Counted from the stretch's first letter, positions 1 to 8,410 are shown. The stretch is DNA of 64,000 nt from Clostridiaceae bacterium HFYG-1003 (GCA_024579835.1 CP102060.1:744001-808000), one strand, 5' to 3'. Translations and numbers: made by a program. The notes: generated by a model from the letters alone, not told the origin.

Positions 1-1
1 T

Positions 2-778
2 CCCAATGTCGTTCATGTGGACGGCAACGTGGATCCGATCCGGGATATCGAGACCATCAATCTGGAACTGATTCTGGCCGATCTGGAAGTGCTGGAAAAA
101 CGCATGGATAAGTCCCTGCGCCAGGTCCGTTCAGGCGATAAGACGGCAAAGGTCGAGTATGCCCTGATGGAACGAATCAAGGCTCATCTGGAACTGGAGA
201 AACCGGTCCGGACATTAGAATTCACACCGGAAGAGGAAGAGATTGTCCGCCAGTTTTTCCTGATCACTTCGAAAAAAGTTCTGTATGTCGCCAACATTTC
301 CGAAGATGATCTGGCCGCAGGCAACCTGAATAATGACATGGTGGAAAAAATCAGAAACTATGCCCATCAGGAAGGGGCTGGCGTTATTGTCGTCTGCGCC
401 AAGTTGGAAGAAGACATGTCCGGTCTGTCCGATGCCGAGAAACATGAAATGCTGTCAGAGTACGGATTAAAGGAAACCGGGCTGGACCAGCTGGTCAAGG
501 AAAGCTATGACCTGCTGGGGCTGATGAGCTTCCTGACCGCCGGACCCATGGAATCCAGAGCCTGGACCATCAAGAAAGGCACCAAAGCGCCCCAGGCAGC
601 CGGAAAAATTCATTCCGATATCGAACGAGGCTTCATTCGGGCCGAAATTGTTTCCTTCAATGATCTCATTGCCTGCGGCTCGGAAGCCCATGCCAAAGAG
701 AAGGGGCTGTTCCGCCTGGAAGGCAAGGAATACATCATGCAGGACGGCGATGTGGTGAACTTCCGGTTCAACGTCTAG
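2..778 (+). CDS. ychF: YchF/OLA1 family redox-regulated ATPase, C-terminal part
   Basis: The reading frame is open from base 2, so the 5' end (the G domain with its P-loop) lies outside the window. The visible ~258 residues begin with the family motif VDPIRDIETINLELILADLE, continue through the helical coiled-coil insertion (KRMDKSLRQ onward), and end in a TGS/ubiquitin-like domain (TIKKGTKAPQAAGKIHSDIE, then FNDLIACGSEAHAKEKG and the terminal DGDVVNFRFNV). YchF proteins are Obg-related P-loop NTPases that prefer ATP and bind ribosomes and are linked to the oxidative stress response. Any GTG start at base 17 would be an artefact of truncation. A strong terminator follows about 180 nt downstream. 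Confidence 0.95.
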   Translation, partial: PNVVHVDGNVDPIRDIETINLELILADLEVLEKRMDKSLRQVRSGDKTAKVEYALMERIKAHLELEKPVRTLEFTPEEEEIVRQFFLITSKKVLYVANISEDDLAAGNLNNDMVEKIRNYAHQEGAGVIVVCAKLEEDMSGLSDAEKHEMLSEYGLKETGLDQLVKESYDLLGLMSFLTAGPMESRAWTIKKGTKAPQAAGKIHSDIERGFIRAEIVSFNDLIACGSEAHAKEKGLFRLEGKEYIMQDGDVVNFRFNV

Positions 779-813
779 GGTCGTTCAGGCATTTCTGCCG
801 GGAACCTGAAAAT

Positions 814-861
814 AATCCGGAAGACAATCCGGAAGACAATTCGGAAGAAAATCCAAAGGAC
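814..861. repeat. 12-nt tandem direct repeat, four copies
   Basis: AATCCGGAAGAC occurs twice exactly (814-825, 826-837), followed by two degenerate copies (AATTCGGAAGAA at 838-849, AATCCAAAGGAC at 850-861). It lies in the spacer between the ychF stop and its terminator. No function is apparent. Confidence 0.85.
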
Positions 862-954
862 ATCTGAAAATACAGCGTGGGGATTCTGTAGGGACCAAAT
901 AGAACATCCATAGGTATCAACAACCCATGGTGAAGATGTTTCAAATGGATTCTG

Positions 955-999
955 AAAAAGCAAGATAACCTGCCGGCATGGCAGGTTATCTTGCTTTTT
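955..999. terminator. Bidirectional intrinsic terminator between convergent genes
   Basis: A perfect 20-bp stem (955-974 with 980-999) encloses the loop GGCAT. It starts with A5 and ends with T5, so it can end transcription of ychF on the + strand and of the convergent membrane protein gene on the - strand. Confidence 0.9.
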
Positions 1000-1011
1000 G
1001 CTGTCTAGTTA

Positions 1012-1041
1012 TTAACTGACCGGTTTTTAACTGACCGGTTT
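1012..1041. repeat. 15-nt tandem direct repeat, two exact copies
   Basis: TTAACTGACCGGTTT is repeated head to tail at 1012-1026 and 1027-1041, with a further partial copy (GAACGGTCTAGTTT) after it. It lies between the bidirectional terminator and the 3' end of the - strand gene. Confidence 0.85.
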
Positions 1042-1103
1042 GAACGGTCTAGTTTATTGCTGTCTGATTTGCATTATCTAGTTTTCAATAAATTTCATTT
1101 ACA

Positions 1104-1541
1104 TCAATATCGGGTCTTCACTGGACGGCCTGTGAGGATTGGCTTATTCACCAGCTGAATCCGAACAAGGATGACTGTCACAAACAGCGTTCCCAGCAGG
1201 GTCGCGGTTTCCCATTGGTACTGTACCCCGAAATAATTGACCAGACCCAAAAACGGGAGAATGATCGTATTGGACAGCCAGTCAAAGACGGCGGGCAGTT
1301 CAATCACTCCTTCGATTTTGATCTTGATTCGAAGCAGCACCAGCATGGTCATGATGAACCAGCTCAGCAAATAAAAATCAAGGACGCGGCGGGTTCGAAC
1401 CAGGAGGATGAACAGTAGCCACAGCACAGCCAGGGCAGTGCCGGTAGTCATCACGATCTCGGGTTGGGATGCGTTGGCGCTATTATAAAAAAAAGCTGTT
1501 AAAGTCAGTAACAGCGGCAATAGAGCATTGATCAGCTTCAT
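1104..1541 (-). CDS. Small integral membrane protein of unknown function
   Basis: This 145-residue protein was not recognised. It has about four hydrophobic segments: 1-23 (signal-like, LINALLPLLLTLTAFF), 31-50 (TGTALAVLWLLFILLV), 55-70 (YLLSWFIMTMLVLLRI) and 112-128 (TATLLGTLFVTVILV), and ends in a basic tail. The ATG is preceded on the - strand by GAGG at a suitable distance (GAGGCAACCACT-ATG). It is a single-gene unit that converges on ychF, with the bidirectional terminator at 955-999 behind it. The start and the membrane character look sound; no function is assigned. Confidence 0.7.
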   Translation of the reverse strand: MKLINALLPLLLTLTAFFYNSANASQPEIVMTTGTALAVLWLLFILLVRTRRVLDFYLLSWFIMTMLVLLRIKIKIEGVIELPAVFDWLSNTIILPFLGLVNYFGVQYQWETATLLGTLFVTVILVRIQLVNKPILTGRPVKTRY

Positions 1542-1767
1542 AGTGGTTGCCTCATCTTACGTTGAATTGAAATCGTTCTACAATCTATAAAGATAGCTTA
1601 TCAAATGGGGTAGCAAGTGGCAATCTATTTTTCGTTACCAAATTGTTACTTTTTCTCGGCGGCGGAAAGAAAGCCCTGGGGCGGAATGGATTTTATGCTG
1701 CGGTTATTTTCATTCTCAGGTGTGCTTCAACCGACAGTGACCAGCCAAACTGAAATTAAGCTGGTTT

Positions 1768-1798
1768 TAACAAATCAGGGAGAGAATTGAGCTATAAT
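1768..1798 (+). promoter_or_regulatory. Candidate promoter for the CPBP protease gene
   Basis: TTAACA (1768-1773) and TATAAT (1793-1798) are separated by 19 bp, slightly long for a sigma-A type promoter. The start codon lies 110 nt downstream. The rest of the 367-nt gap (1542-1908) shows no other feature. Confidence 0.5.
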
Positions 1799-1908
1799 TG
1801 AGTTAATAAAGAGGTGAACTATTTCCAGGTATTTGATCGGAAGAGCCTGGGATGCCACCGGTGACTGTCGGCGGCACGGCATGATGACCGCCGCCTAGAA
1901 GGAGACGT

Positions 1909-2814
1909 ATGACAGAATATTTTAAGAAAATTGGGATCGGGAAATTCATTCTGATGTTCCTGCTGAGTATCGGCCTGAGCGTAGCCCTGTTAATTCCCTA
2001 TACCATGACTCAGATGGCAGAAGGGGAAATCCTCATGACCGGATCCTGGGAAATCTTCCTATCCTCGCTGGGACTTTATCTTGGCATTATGATCTTTATC
2101 TGGGGACTGAGCCTGACCAGGGAAGACCGTCAGCGCATTCTGACACCAGCGCCCGCCCACAGCCCCAAGCGGTTTGGCTTTTATCTGGCACCGTTTCTGC
2201 TGGCTCTGCCGGTGAATGTGATCTATGTTCTGTTTCTGGAACGGTTTTTTCCCAGCTTTCTGGAACGGATGATGGAGGCCGGCAATCTGCCGGAAAATTT
2301 CATGAGTTCCCCGGATCCGGTCTCCCTGTTGCTGTTGTTTTTATCTGTAGTTGTCATGGCACCGATCGTGGAGGAAATCGCCTTTCGCGGCGTCCTTTAC
2401 AATCTATTAAATAAAACCCTGCCCTTGTGGGTATCAGCCCCGATCAGTTCCGTTATTTTCGGTATCCTTCATGGAACGACCTTTCTGCAGACTGCAATCA
2501 TCGGACTGGTGCTGGCCTTCATTTATCAAATCACCGGTGATCTGAAAGTTGCCATCATCGGACATGCGGTGAACAATGCAGTTGCCTTTGGTCAGGCGAT
2601 CCTGCTGTCCACCGGAGTTCTGGTGGAAGGAGAGCCGAGTGAAATGATTCTGGGCGGTGTCCTTCTGGTACTCGGTGTGGTCATGGTAATCGCGTCAATC
2701 CGTTACCTCAGACATCATTCGCTTCGGTCCATTTTCAATGACCGTGCTCCGGTTTACAAGCATGAGATCTGGGCCAGCCGGCAATATCAGGAGCTGGAGG
2801 GTTATCAGGAATAA
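1909..2814 (+). CDS. CPBP family intramembrane glutamic protease (CAAX/Abi family)
   Basis: A 301-residue polytopic membrane protein carrying the family's three motifs: EEIAFRGVLY (about residues 157-166), FGILHG (about 185-190) and GHAVNNA (about 223-229). The paired glutamates with the Arg and the His/Asn motifs form the intramembrane catalytic centre in Rce1-type proteases. Bacterial members are variously linked to bacteriocin immunity, peptide processing and membrane protein turnover; the substrate cannot be told from sequence. Helices also lie at about 13-32, 44-64 and 88-108. A charged tail of about 40 residues follows the last helix. AAGGAG lies 5 nt before the ATG. It appears to be transcribed alone or with the DUF503 gene downstream. 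Confidence 0.9.
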   Translation: MTEYFKKIGIGKFILMFLLSIGLSVALLIPYTMTQMAEGEILMTGSWEIFLSSLGLYLGIMIFIWGLSLTREDRQRILTPAPAHSPKRFGFYLAPFLLALPVNVIYVLFLERFFPSFLERMMEAGNLPENFMSSPDPVSLLLLFLSVVVMAPIVEEIAFRGVLYNLLNKTLPLWVSAPISSVIFGILHGTTFLQTAIIGLVLAFIYQITGDLKVAIIGHAVNNAVAFGQAILLSTGVLVEGEPSEMILGGVLLVLGVVMVIASIRYLRHHSLRSIFNDRAPVYKHEIWASRQYQELEGYQE

Positions 2815-2970
2815 AGCGGCATCAGTTCATGTTCCGGCTGCCGGAACCGCTGTCTGGTCATCCAGGAGGTGTTGGATCCATTCTTTCGCAAAGCCCCCAT
2901 TCAGGTGATTCCAAAGCGGAACTGCTGGAGACAGCGGTTGCCCGACCAAAACTGAAACGAGGTGATCACA

Positions 2971-3258
2971 GTGGTAATCGCATGCGGAGTATTCCGACTG
3001 AAGCTGCATACGGCTTATTCGCTCAAGGACAAACGGATGGTGACAAAGTCTATCATTGATCGGGTCCGGAACAAATTCAATGCCTCCTGTTCCGAAACCG
3101 GACTGAACGATTCCATCCGGGACATCGAGATATCCATCTCGGTGATCAACTCCTCCAAGGTGGTAGCTGAGAATGAAGCTGCCCGGATCAGTGATTACAT
3201 CTATAACCACGCCGAAGCCGAACTGATCGGCGAGAACATCGAGATTATCTATATCTGA
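2971..3258 (+). CDS. DUF503 (YlxP-like) family protein
   Basis: A small protein of 95 residues matching the YlxP/DUF503 family, whose hallmark N-terminal motif is present as LHTAYSLKDKRMVTKSIIDRVRNKF, followed by a ferredoxin-like alpha/beta fold ending in IEIIYI. B. subtilis YlxP is encoded in the nusA-infB-rbfA region, but its role is not firmly established. The GTG at 2971 is chosen because GAGGTGA ends 4 nt upstream of it; the longer frame from GTG 2962 has no ribosome binding site. Here the gene stands apart from infB, after the CPBP gene, and is followed by a hairpin at 3390. Confidence 0.85.
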   Translation: MVIACGVFRLKLHTAYSLKDKRMVTKSIIDRVRNKFNASCSETGLNDSIRDIEISISVINSSKVVAENEAARISDYIYNHAEAELIGENIEIIYI

Positions 3259-3389
3259 AAGACATCCGGGGGTCTGTCCTTTACGATGGGCAGGCGCGCC
3301 TCGTTCCGGATCCAGCCACCCCGACCCGTCCGGAAAGTGAAGTGGCGCAAGGTGTGATGAACCAAGCCTTATTATGATAGGAACCTTCG

Positions 3390-3424
3390 AGCGGCCGGTG
3401 ATCTGCGGATCACCAGCCGCTTTG
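3390..3424 (+). terminator. Probable intrinsic terminator after the DUF503 gene
   Basis: AGCGGC/GCCGCT (3390-3395 with 3416-3421) and GGTGATC/GATCACC (3397-3403 with 3408-3414) form a 13-bp stem with one mismatch and a TGCG loop. The T tract is short (TTT), so this could be a weak terminator or only a stable hairpin. The remaining gap up to the MarR gene holds a TATAAT at 3649-3654 with no convincing -35. Confidence 0.5.
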
Positions 3425-3687
3425 CCATTGGCGGTGATCCGGTTTGAGGATGTCAGGTGACTGTTTTTTGACGGAGAGGAATTTGGTTTCGGGTATTTTT
3501 TGATTGCTGTTTGGCCGCCACGGAAAGGCTGATTATTTCACTGCTGCCGGCGGCCGGAATAGACACTTCGACGCTTCAGGGGAGAGTGTTTTTTGAGAAT
3601 CGCAGGATTTCCCTGTGTTAATGGAGCAGTGCAGTATGGAAATCGGTGTATAATGGATAAAGAAATTTGAGCAAAATTGGAGTTATT

Positions 3688-4113
3688 ATGTTTATTTGTG
3701 ATATCAGTGTGTTTAATCGATATGGAAAAATAAAGCTGGATCAGATGCTGGCTCCGGTCAGCCTGGACTGGCGGCAACTGGTGGTATTGTTCGTTCTGGA
3801 GCAGCGGCCCGGAATTTCCCAGGCGAAGCTGAAGCCCTTTCTGCAGACCGACAAGGCCAATGTAACCAAGCTGCTTCAAGCCATGGAGCATGAGAAACTG
3901 ATCCATCGGACACCGGATGAAAAGGACCAGCGCAACAAGCTGTGCTTCCTGACGGAAGCGGGGGAAGAACAGCTGCCGGCTCTTCACCGGATCCTGGCTG
4001 AGTGGGAATCGGCCTGCTTTGCCGGTCTGACCGCTGCGGAGCGGGAGGAACTGGAACGGCTCAATTCCATCATTATCAAAAACCTGGTGGGGGAGTGGAG
4101 TCAGGACAACTAG
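3688..4113 (+). CDS. MarR family transcriptional regulator
   Basis: A winged-helix regulator of 141 residues. The DNA-binding part runs from LSLDW-like helix entry (VSLDWRQLVVLFVLEQRPG) through the recognition helix (FLQTDKANVTKLLQAMEHEKLI) to the wing with the family signature DEKDQRNKLCFLTEAG. Flanking N- and C-terminal helices would make the dimer interface. The ATG at 3688 is preferred over an upstream in-frame TTG (3667) because GGAG lies 6 nt before it. No divergent or co-directional target gene is adjacent, so the regulon is unknown; the nearest downstream unit is the dcw cluster, which has its own MraZ control. Confidence 0.88.
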   Translation: MFICDISVFNRYGKIKLDQMLAPVSLDWRQLVVLFVLEQRPGISQAKLKPFLQTDKANVTKLLQAMEHEKLIHRTPDEKDQRNKLCFLTEAGEEQLPALHRILAEWESACFAGLTAAEREELERLNSIIIKNLVGEWSQDN

Positions 4114-4442
4114 AGGATTCCAAAGACCGGCCGGGAAGTACTTGCGGACAAGGTATGCACTGGGACTTTATTTCATACAGCCTGACAACCAGGTGTTTGG
4201 ATATGGTTAGAAAAAGGCATTGGGACACAAGGATATTTACTGAGAGTTGGGGAGCTGCGGTGGAACCGGATCTTTTTAAATGTAAATAGTTTATTAATAA
4301 ATATTCTTTACAGGTTTTTTTGAACAAACCATGGTGCGCAGCGCTTAGAACGGGTGTTTTGGTTTTGAAATGCTGGCACGGAATCACCTTTTTGGTGATA
4401 ACACGAAAAAACATTGGGAATAAAAAGAAATACAAGATTTTG

Positions 4443-4467
4443 AAAAACTGCCGCCGGCAGTTTTTTT
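4443..4467 (+). terminator. Intrinsic terminator upstream of the dcw cluster
   Basis: AAAAACTGCC (4443-4452), loop GCC, GGCAGTTTTT (4456-4465) and a run of T to 4467. It insulates the dcw operon from upstream transcription. The 330 nt between the MarR stop and this hairpin hold no convincing gene; a small ATCACC/GGTGAT hairpin lies near 4383-4399. Confidence 0.85.
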
Positions 4468-4489
4468 GTTTATTTTCTTAGAAATATTC

Positions 4490-4498
4490 TGTTATAAT
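4490..4498 (+). promoter_or_regulatory. Extended -10 promoter of the mraZ operon
   Basis: TGTTATAAT gives a perfect -10 hexamer (4493-4498) with the TGn extension, 23 bp behind the upstream terminator. No good -35 is present at 17 bp (TTATTT), which is usual for extended -10 promoters. It would give a leader of about 100 nt before mraZ. Confidence 0.65.
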
Positions 4499-4570
4499 CC
4501 CGTGCCGGAAGTGGCCAGGCAGGGGATTTCGTTTGTTGAATTATTGATGAATATTCTATACAATGAACCT

Positions 4571-4597
4571 AAAGTGGTAAAAAGTGGAGAAAAGTGG
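4571..4597 (+). promoter_or_regulatory. MraZ operator: three AAAGTGG boxes, 10-bp period
   Basis: AAAGTGG occurs at 4571-4577, 4581-4587 and 4591-4597 with 3-nt spacers (TAA, AGA), exactly one helical turn apart. MraZ regulators bind direct repeats of this kind directly upstream of mraZ: AAAGTG(G/T) boxes in mollicutes and TGGG-type boxes in E. coli. A second weak promoter (TTGAAT at 4536 or TTGTTG at 4533, with TATACA at 4557-4562) would start transcription at the first box, so bound MraZ would block it. The third box also overlaps the mraZ ribosome binding site. Confidence 0.85.
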
Positions 4598-4605
4598 TGA
4601 AGATC

Positions 4606-5034
4606 ATGCTGATTGGTGAGCACTGGCATACCATCGACCCGAAAAATCGAATCATGATCCCGACCAAGCTTCGCAATGAGCTGGGTTCTCCCTTCATGCT
4701 GACCAAGGGGCTGGACCACTGCCTCTATGCTTTCCCCATGGCGGCCTGGGAACAGTTCCAGGAGACTTTGGCTCAACTGCCGGGGAATCGCAATGAAGCC
4801 CGCCGCTACAAGCGGTTTTTCCTGGCCGGTGCCACCCAGGTGGAAATGGACAAACAGGGCCGAGCCCTGATTCCGATTCATCTGGTGGAGTTTGGCAATC
4901 TGGTCAATGAAGTCGTCACCATCGGCATGCAGGACAAGCTGGAAATCTGGTCCAGGGAAAGCTGGGATCAGTACCAGAATGAAGAACTGGATATGGATGA
5001 ACTGGCGGAAAGGATGGCTGATTTAGGGCTATGA
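4606..5034 (+). CDS. mraZ: Transcriptional regulator MraZ
   Basis: MraZ is a ring-forming regulator of the AbrB-like double-psi fold that controls the division and cell-wall cluster. Its two tandem SpoVT/AbrB-like repeats are visible: first half around [20 protein letters not shown], second half around [19 protein letters not shown], each with the DxxGR/NR loop that contacts DNA. At 142 residues it has normal length. The ATG at 4606 gives the canonical M-(L/F)-x-G-E start and has GGTGA 5 nt upstream; in-frame GTG codons at 4594 and 4597 would add 3-4 residues. It opens the operon and overlaps rsmH by 4 nt. The operator boxes directly upstream indicate autoregulation. Confidence 0.93.
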   Translation: MLIGEHWHTIDPKNRIMIPTKLRNELGSPFMLTKGLDHCLYAFPMAAWEQFQETLAQLPGNRNEARRYKRFFLAGATQVEMDKQGRALIPIHLVEFGNLVNEVVTIGMQDKLEIWSRESWDQYQNEELDMDELAERMADLGL

Positions 5035-5993
5035 CAATGGAATTCAAGCACAAAAGCGTATTATTGTCCGAGGCGATCCGAGGGTTGAACATCAAACCGG
5101 ATGGCATTTATGTGGACTGTACTTTAGGGGGCGGGGGACATTCCTCTGAAATTCTCCGACATTTGCCGCAAGGCCGGCTCATCGCCATCGACCAGGATCT
5201 GGAAGCCCTGAGGCACGCCAGAGAACGGCTCAGTGACCATGACAATGTCACCTACGTCCATGACAACTTTGAGAATCTGGCAGCCATCATCGATGAGCAC
5301 GCACCCGACGGCGTCGACGGGATCCTGATGGATCTGGGCGTTTCCTCCTATCAGCTGGATAATCCGGACCGGGGGTTCTCCTATATGAACGATGCCCCGC
5401 TGGACATGCGCATGGATCAGGAAGCCGAAATGACCGCCTATGATGTGGTCAACGCCTATACCGAGAACGATCTCTACCGCATTATTAAAGAATACGGCGA
5501 AGAGCGGTTTGCCTCCCGCATTGCCCGCTACATCGTTCGGGCTCGGGAAGAAGGTCCGATTACCTCAACCTTCGCCCTCAATGAAATCATCAAACGCGCC
5601 ATACCGGCCAAGGACCGCAGAGTGGGCCCGCACCCCTCCAAGCGAACGTTCCAGGCCATCCGCATTGAAGTCAACCGGGAACTGACCATATTAAAGAAAA
5701 CCATCGAGGCGGGCATTGCCCGGCTCAAACCCGGCGGACGATACGCCATCATCACATTCCATTCGCTGGAGGATCGGATCGTGAAGAATGTCTTCAGAGA
5801 ACAGGCCGATCCCTGTACCTGTCCCAGACACCTCCCATGTGTCTGCGGCAAAGTACCCGTCGTTTCACTGGTTTCCCGCAAAGCCATTGAACCGGGCCAT
5901 GATGAATTGGGGGAAAACCCGCGCTCGCGCAGTGCCAAACTGAGGCTCTGCGAAAAACTTCCAGCGGCACCGCCAGCCAGCGACAACACATAG
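5031..5993 (+). CDS. rsmH: 16S rRNA (cytosine1402-N4)-methyltransferase RsmH (MraW)
   Basis: RsmH transfers a methyl group from S-adenosylmethionine to N4 of C1402 in the decoding centre of 16S rRNA. The 320-residue product shows the SAM-binding motif [10 protein letters not shown] (about residues 29-38), the family motif [19 protein letters not shown] (about 100-118) and [12 protein letters not shown] near the C-terminus (about 239-250). A Cys cluster ([13 protein letters not shown]) lies near residues 263-275. The length is normal. Its ATG overlaps the mraZ stop (ATGA), so the two are translationally coupled, as in most bacteria. Confidence 0.97.
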   Translation: MTMEFKHKSVLLSEAIRGLNIKPDGIYVDCTLGGGGHSSEILRHLPQGRLIAIDQDLEALRHARERLSDHDNVTYVHDNFENLAAIIDEHAPDGVDGILMDLGVSSYQLDNPDRGFSYMNDAPLDMRMDQEAEMTAYDVVNAYTENDLYRIIKEYGEERFASRIARYIVRAREEGPITSTFALNEIIKRAIPAKDRRVGPHPSKRTFQAIRIEVNRELTILKKTIEAGIARLKPGGRYAIITFHSLEDRIVKNVFREQADPCTCPRHLPCVCGKVPVVSLVSRKAIEPGHDELGENPRSRSAKLRLCEKLPAAPPASDNT

Positions 5994-6051
5994 AAAAACC
6001 GAGGTGCCTGGCCGCAGTTTCACTTCACTCTGAGTAAAATGGGGAATATCA

Positions 6052-6501
6052 ATGGCAGAAATCAAACGAATGAATTCAAGTCTGGCCGGAGGCAGCTATG
6101 CTGCTTCCACCATGGACCTTGTGATCGAACAGGAACGGTCGCGGCGACGCGCCCTTCGACTGGAAGCTGCCCTGCGCAAATACTGGGTGGCATTGGCTGC
6201 CCTGGCAGTTGTATTTGTGATCCTGATGCAGTCCATTGCCATTTACGCCATGCAGCGCAATCTGGCATCCGTCAACGGGGAAATCACTCAGCTGAAGCGG
6301 ACCAATGAAACGCTGCGGGTTACCGTCCTCAAGGCACAGGACCTGGATCAGACCAAGCAGGTAGCCCTGGCGGGCGAATATGTGTCACGATCAGCCCAGA
6401 CGGCTCTGAGTGTGGATCTTGATTACAACAACTTCACCGGAACTGCGCAGACAGCAGATCAGGTATCATGGTGGGGAAAGCTTTTCGCCTTCTTTCAATA
6501 A
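6052..6501 (+). CDS. ftsL: FtsL-type cell division protein
   Basis: A bitopic protein of 149 residues in the ftsL position between rsmH and the division transpeptidase. It has a basic cytoplasmic N-terminus (RSRRRALRLE), one membrane helix at about 45-67 (YWVALAALAVVFVILMQSIA) and a short external coiled coil (ASVNGEITQLKRTNETLRVT). FtsL and DivIC form the complex with DivIB/FtsQ that activates the FtsW-PBP synthase at the septum. Sequence conservation in this family is very low, so the call rests on topology and position. GGGGA precedes the ATG. An intrinsic terminator follows directly. Confidence 0.8.
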   Translation: MAEIKRMNSSLAGGSYAASTMDLVIEQERSRRRALRLEAALRKYWVALAALAVVFVILMQSIAIYAMQRNLASVNGEITQLKRTNETLRVTVLKAQDLDQTKQVALAGEYVSRSAQTALSVDLDYNNFTGTAQTADQVSWWGKLFAFFQ

Positions 6502-6507
6502 ACAGGC

Positions 6508-6547
6508 AAAGAAAACTGAAACCGCATGATTTCAGTTTTCTTTTTTT
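6508..6547 (+). terminator. Intrinsic terminator inside the dcw cluster, between ftsL and pbp
   Basis: A perfect 14-bp stem (6508-6521 with 6530-6543: AAAGAAAACTGAAA and its complement), loop CCGCATGA and a T tract to 6547. It sits 7 nt after the ftsL stop and 49 nt before the pbp start, so downstream genes may be attenuated or need readthrough or another promoter. Confidence 0.85.
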
Positions 6548-6595
6548 CTAAATGACCGTCCATCGGCCGGGAAGACCCGCAAGGAGCGACTGAAT

Positions 6596-8398
6596 ATGAA
6601 AATAGACTTGAAAAAAAATAACCGAATCCCGATTCTGATCTTCTCGCTGATGTTTGGAGCTCTGGCAATCAAATTGAGCCTGGTCATGCTGCACGATGCC
6701 GGTTCGATCCGGACGCTGGCGTTTGCCCAGCTGCGCAATGAGACGGTTCTGCCAGCCCGGCGGGGGGATATCGTGGACCGCAATGGCAGTCTTCTGGCCA
6801 GCAGCGTTTCGGCTTTTACGGTGGAGGCGGATCTGGTGGCTATGAGACGCGCCGCCCTGGGGCGTAAAAATGTGGATACTCTGACCGAAGCGGATCAGGC
6901 TGCTGTCCGGGCGTATGCCCAGGACTGGTCAGCCCGTCTGGATGAATATCTGAGCAAGACCCAGGAAGGACTCTACAAGATTCTGACTGCCACAGGCTCA
7001 AAGGGCAACTTTTTGTCCTACGGGCTGCTGGGCAGCAAGGAAGATCTGACCAATCTGGAGAAATTCAGACAGTTTCGCCGGGACAATGAACTGACCTGGC
7101 TCAGGATCCTGGATGATACTCAGCGGTATTACCCCAATCAGGACATGCTTGCGCAGGCGCTGGGCATCGTCGGGCAAGACAACAAAGGCCGGTTCGGCCT
7201 GGAATCGGTCTATGAAGATGATCTGGCCGGCATTGACGGCCTGAAGATCTCGGAAGTCGACAAGCTCAGTGAGGACATTCTCCTGACCGAACCCATCGTT
7301 ACCCTGCCGGTGGATGGCCATACCCTGGTCACCACCATTGACGAGAAGATTCAGCAGATCGCGGAGGAAGCGGCGCAGGAGGGTCTGACCGCCAATCAGG
7401 CCAAAGGAGTTCACATCATCGTCATGGCTCCTCGGACGGGGGAGATTCTGGCCATGGTCACCAGCCCCGGATTCGACCTGAACCAGCCCTATGCAGTCAG
7501 TGAAGGTCAGACGGTACAGGAAACCTGGAAGAACCGGGCCATTTCCGATGCCTATGAGCCGGGTTCCACCTTCAAGATTGTGACCATGGCCGCGGCACTG
7601 TCCGAAGGCGTGGTCGATGAAGATGACGTATTCCATTGTCCCGGCTACACCATCGTCAATGGCATCCGCATCAACTGCCACAACAAGGAAGGGCACGGCG
7701 ATCAGAATTATTTCGACATCCTGGCCAATTCCTGCAATCCCGGCTTCATTGAGCTGGGCCGCCGCCTGGGTGTGGAGCGGCTGGGCGAATGGGCTGAAAA
7801 GTTCGGCCTGGGAACCAGACTGGGGGTCGATCTGACCGGAGAAGCCTCGGGCAAGATGGATTTCAAGGCCGGCACCAGTGACTATGCTCTGGCCAATAAA
7901 TCCATGGGGCAGGCTACCATGACCACATCCCTCCAGCTGCTGAATGATCTCAACACCGTGGTGAACAAAGGCAAGCGGACCACGCCGCATCTGATGAAGG
8001 AAATCCGCACGATCAAGGGCGACGGAACCACTGAAGTGGTACGCACCTATGAGGAACAGCGCACCGAAGATATTCTGGAGGATTCGGCCGCCGAGACCCT
8101 CTTGGCCATGCTGGAAAACTCGGTCGCCAACGGCGGCAGCCGGGCAGCCCGGATTGACGGACTGCGGGTTCTGGGCAAGACCGGAACCGCACAGAAAGTT
8201 AACCCAGCGACCGGAAAATATGAGTTCTACGTTTCCTCCTTTGTCGGCGCCGCGCCGGCGGAGGATCCCAAAATATCCGTCTTCGTCGCAGTGGATGAGC
8301 CCGGTACGGACCGGACGTTCGGCAGCCAGGTGGCAGCACCGCTGGCCAAGCGGATCATCCAGGAGTCCATCAGCTACCTGAACGGACCTGGCAACTAA
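6596..8398 (+). CDS. Division transpeptidase, class B penicillin-binding protein (FtsI/SpoVD family)
   Basis: A monofunctional transpeptidase that cross-links septal peptidoglycan. The 600-residue protein has an N-terminal anchor (about 10-30), the PBP dimer/pedestal domain beginning with the signature LPARRGDIVDRNGSLLA (about 51-67), and the transpeptidase domain with S324-x-x-K327 (PGSTFK, nucleophile Ser324), S379-C-N381 and K528-T-G. There is no C-terminal PASTA domain, unlike B. subtilis PBP2B and SpoVD, so the protein ends soon after the catalytic fold. AAGGAG precedes the ATG. Its place after ftsL and before murF is the ftsI/pbpB/spoVD slot; which paralogue it is cannot be decided here. 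Confidence 0.95.
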   Translation: MKIDLKKNNRIPILIFSLMFGALAIKLSLVMLHDAGSIRTLAFAQLRNETVLPARRGDIVDRNGSLLASSVSAFTVEADLVAMRRAALGRKNVDTLTEADQAAVRAYAQDWSARLDEYLSKTQEGLYKILTATGSKGNFLSYGLLGSKEDLTNLEKFRQFRRDNELTWLRILDDTQRYYPNQDMLAQALGIVGQDNKGRFGLESVYEDDLAGIDGLKISEVDKLSEDILLTEPIVTLPVDGHTLVTTIDEKIQQIAEEAAQEGLTANQAKGVHIIVMAPRTGEILAMVTSPGFDLNQPYAVSEGQTVQETWKNRAISDAYEPGSTFKIVTMAAALSEGVVDEDDVFHCPGYTIVNGIRINCHNKEGHGDQNYFDILANSCNPGFIELGRRLGVERLGEWAEKFGLGTRLGVDLTGEASGKMDFKAGTSDYALANKSMGQATMTTSLQLLNDLNTVVNKGKRTTPHLMKEIRTIKGDGTTEVVRTYEEQRTEDILEDSAAETLLAMLENSVANGGSRAARIDGLRVLGKTGTAQKVNPATGKYEFYVSSFVGAAPAEDPKISVFVAVDEPGTDRTFGSQVAAPLAKRIIQESISYLNGPGN

Positions 8399-8410
8399 TT
8401 GATCATTCCG

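Noticed and set aside
3667-3687. TTG start giving a MarR protein seven residues longer
   Set aside because: No Shine-Dalgarno before it, whereas ATG 3688 has GGAG at 6 nt.
4002-4435. Frames of 95-119 codons after the MarR gene
   Set aside because: One overlaps the MarR gene out of frame and the other is antisense; neither has a start signal or family resemblance.
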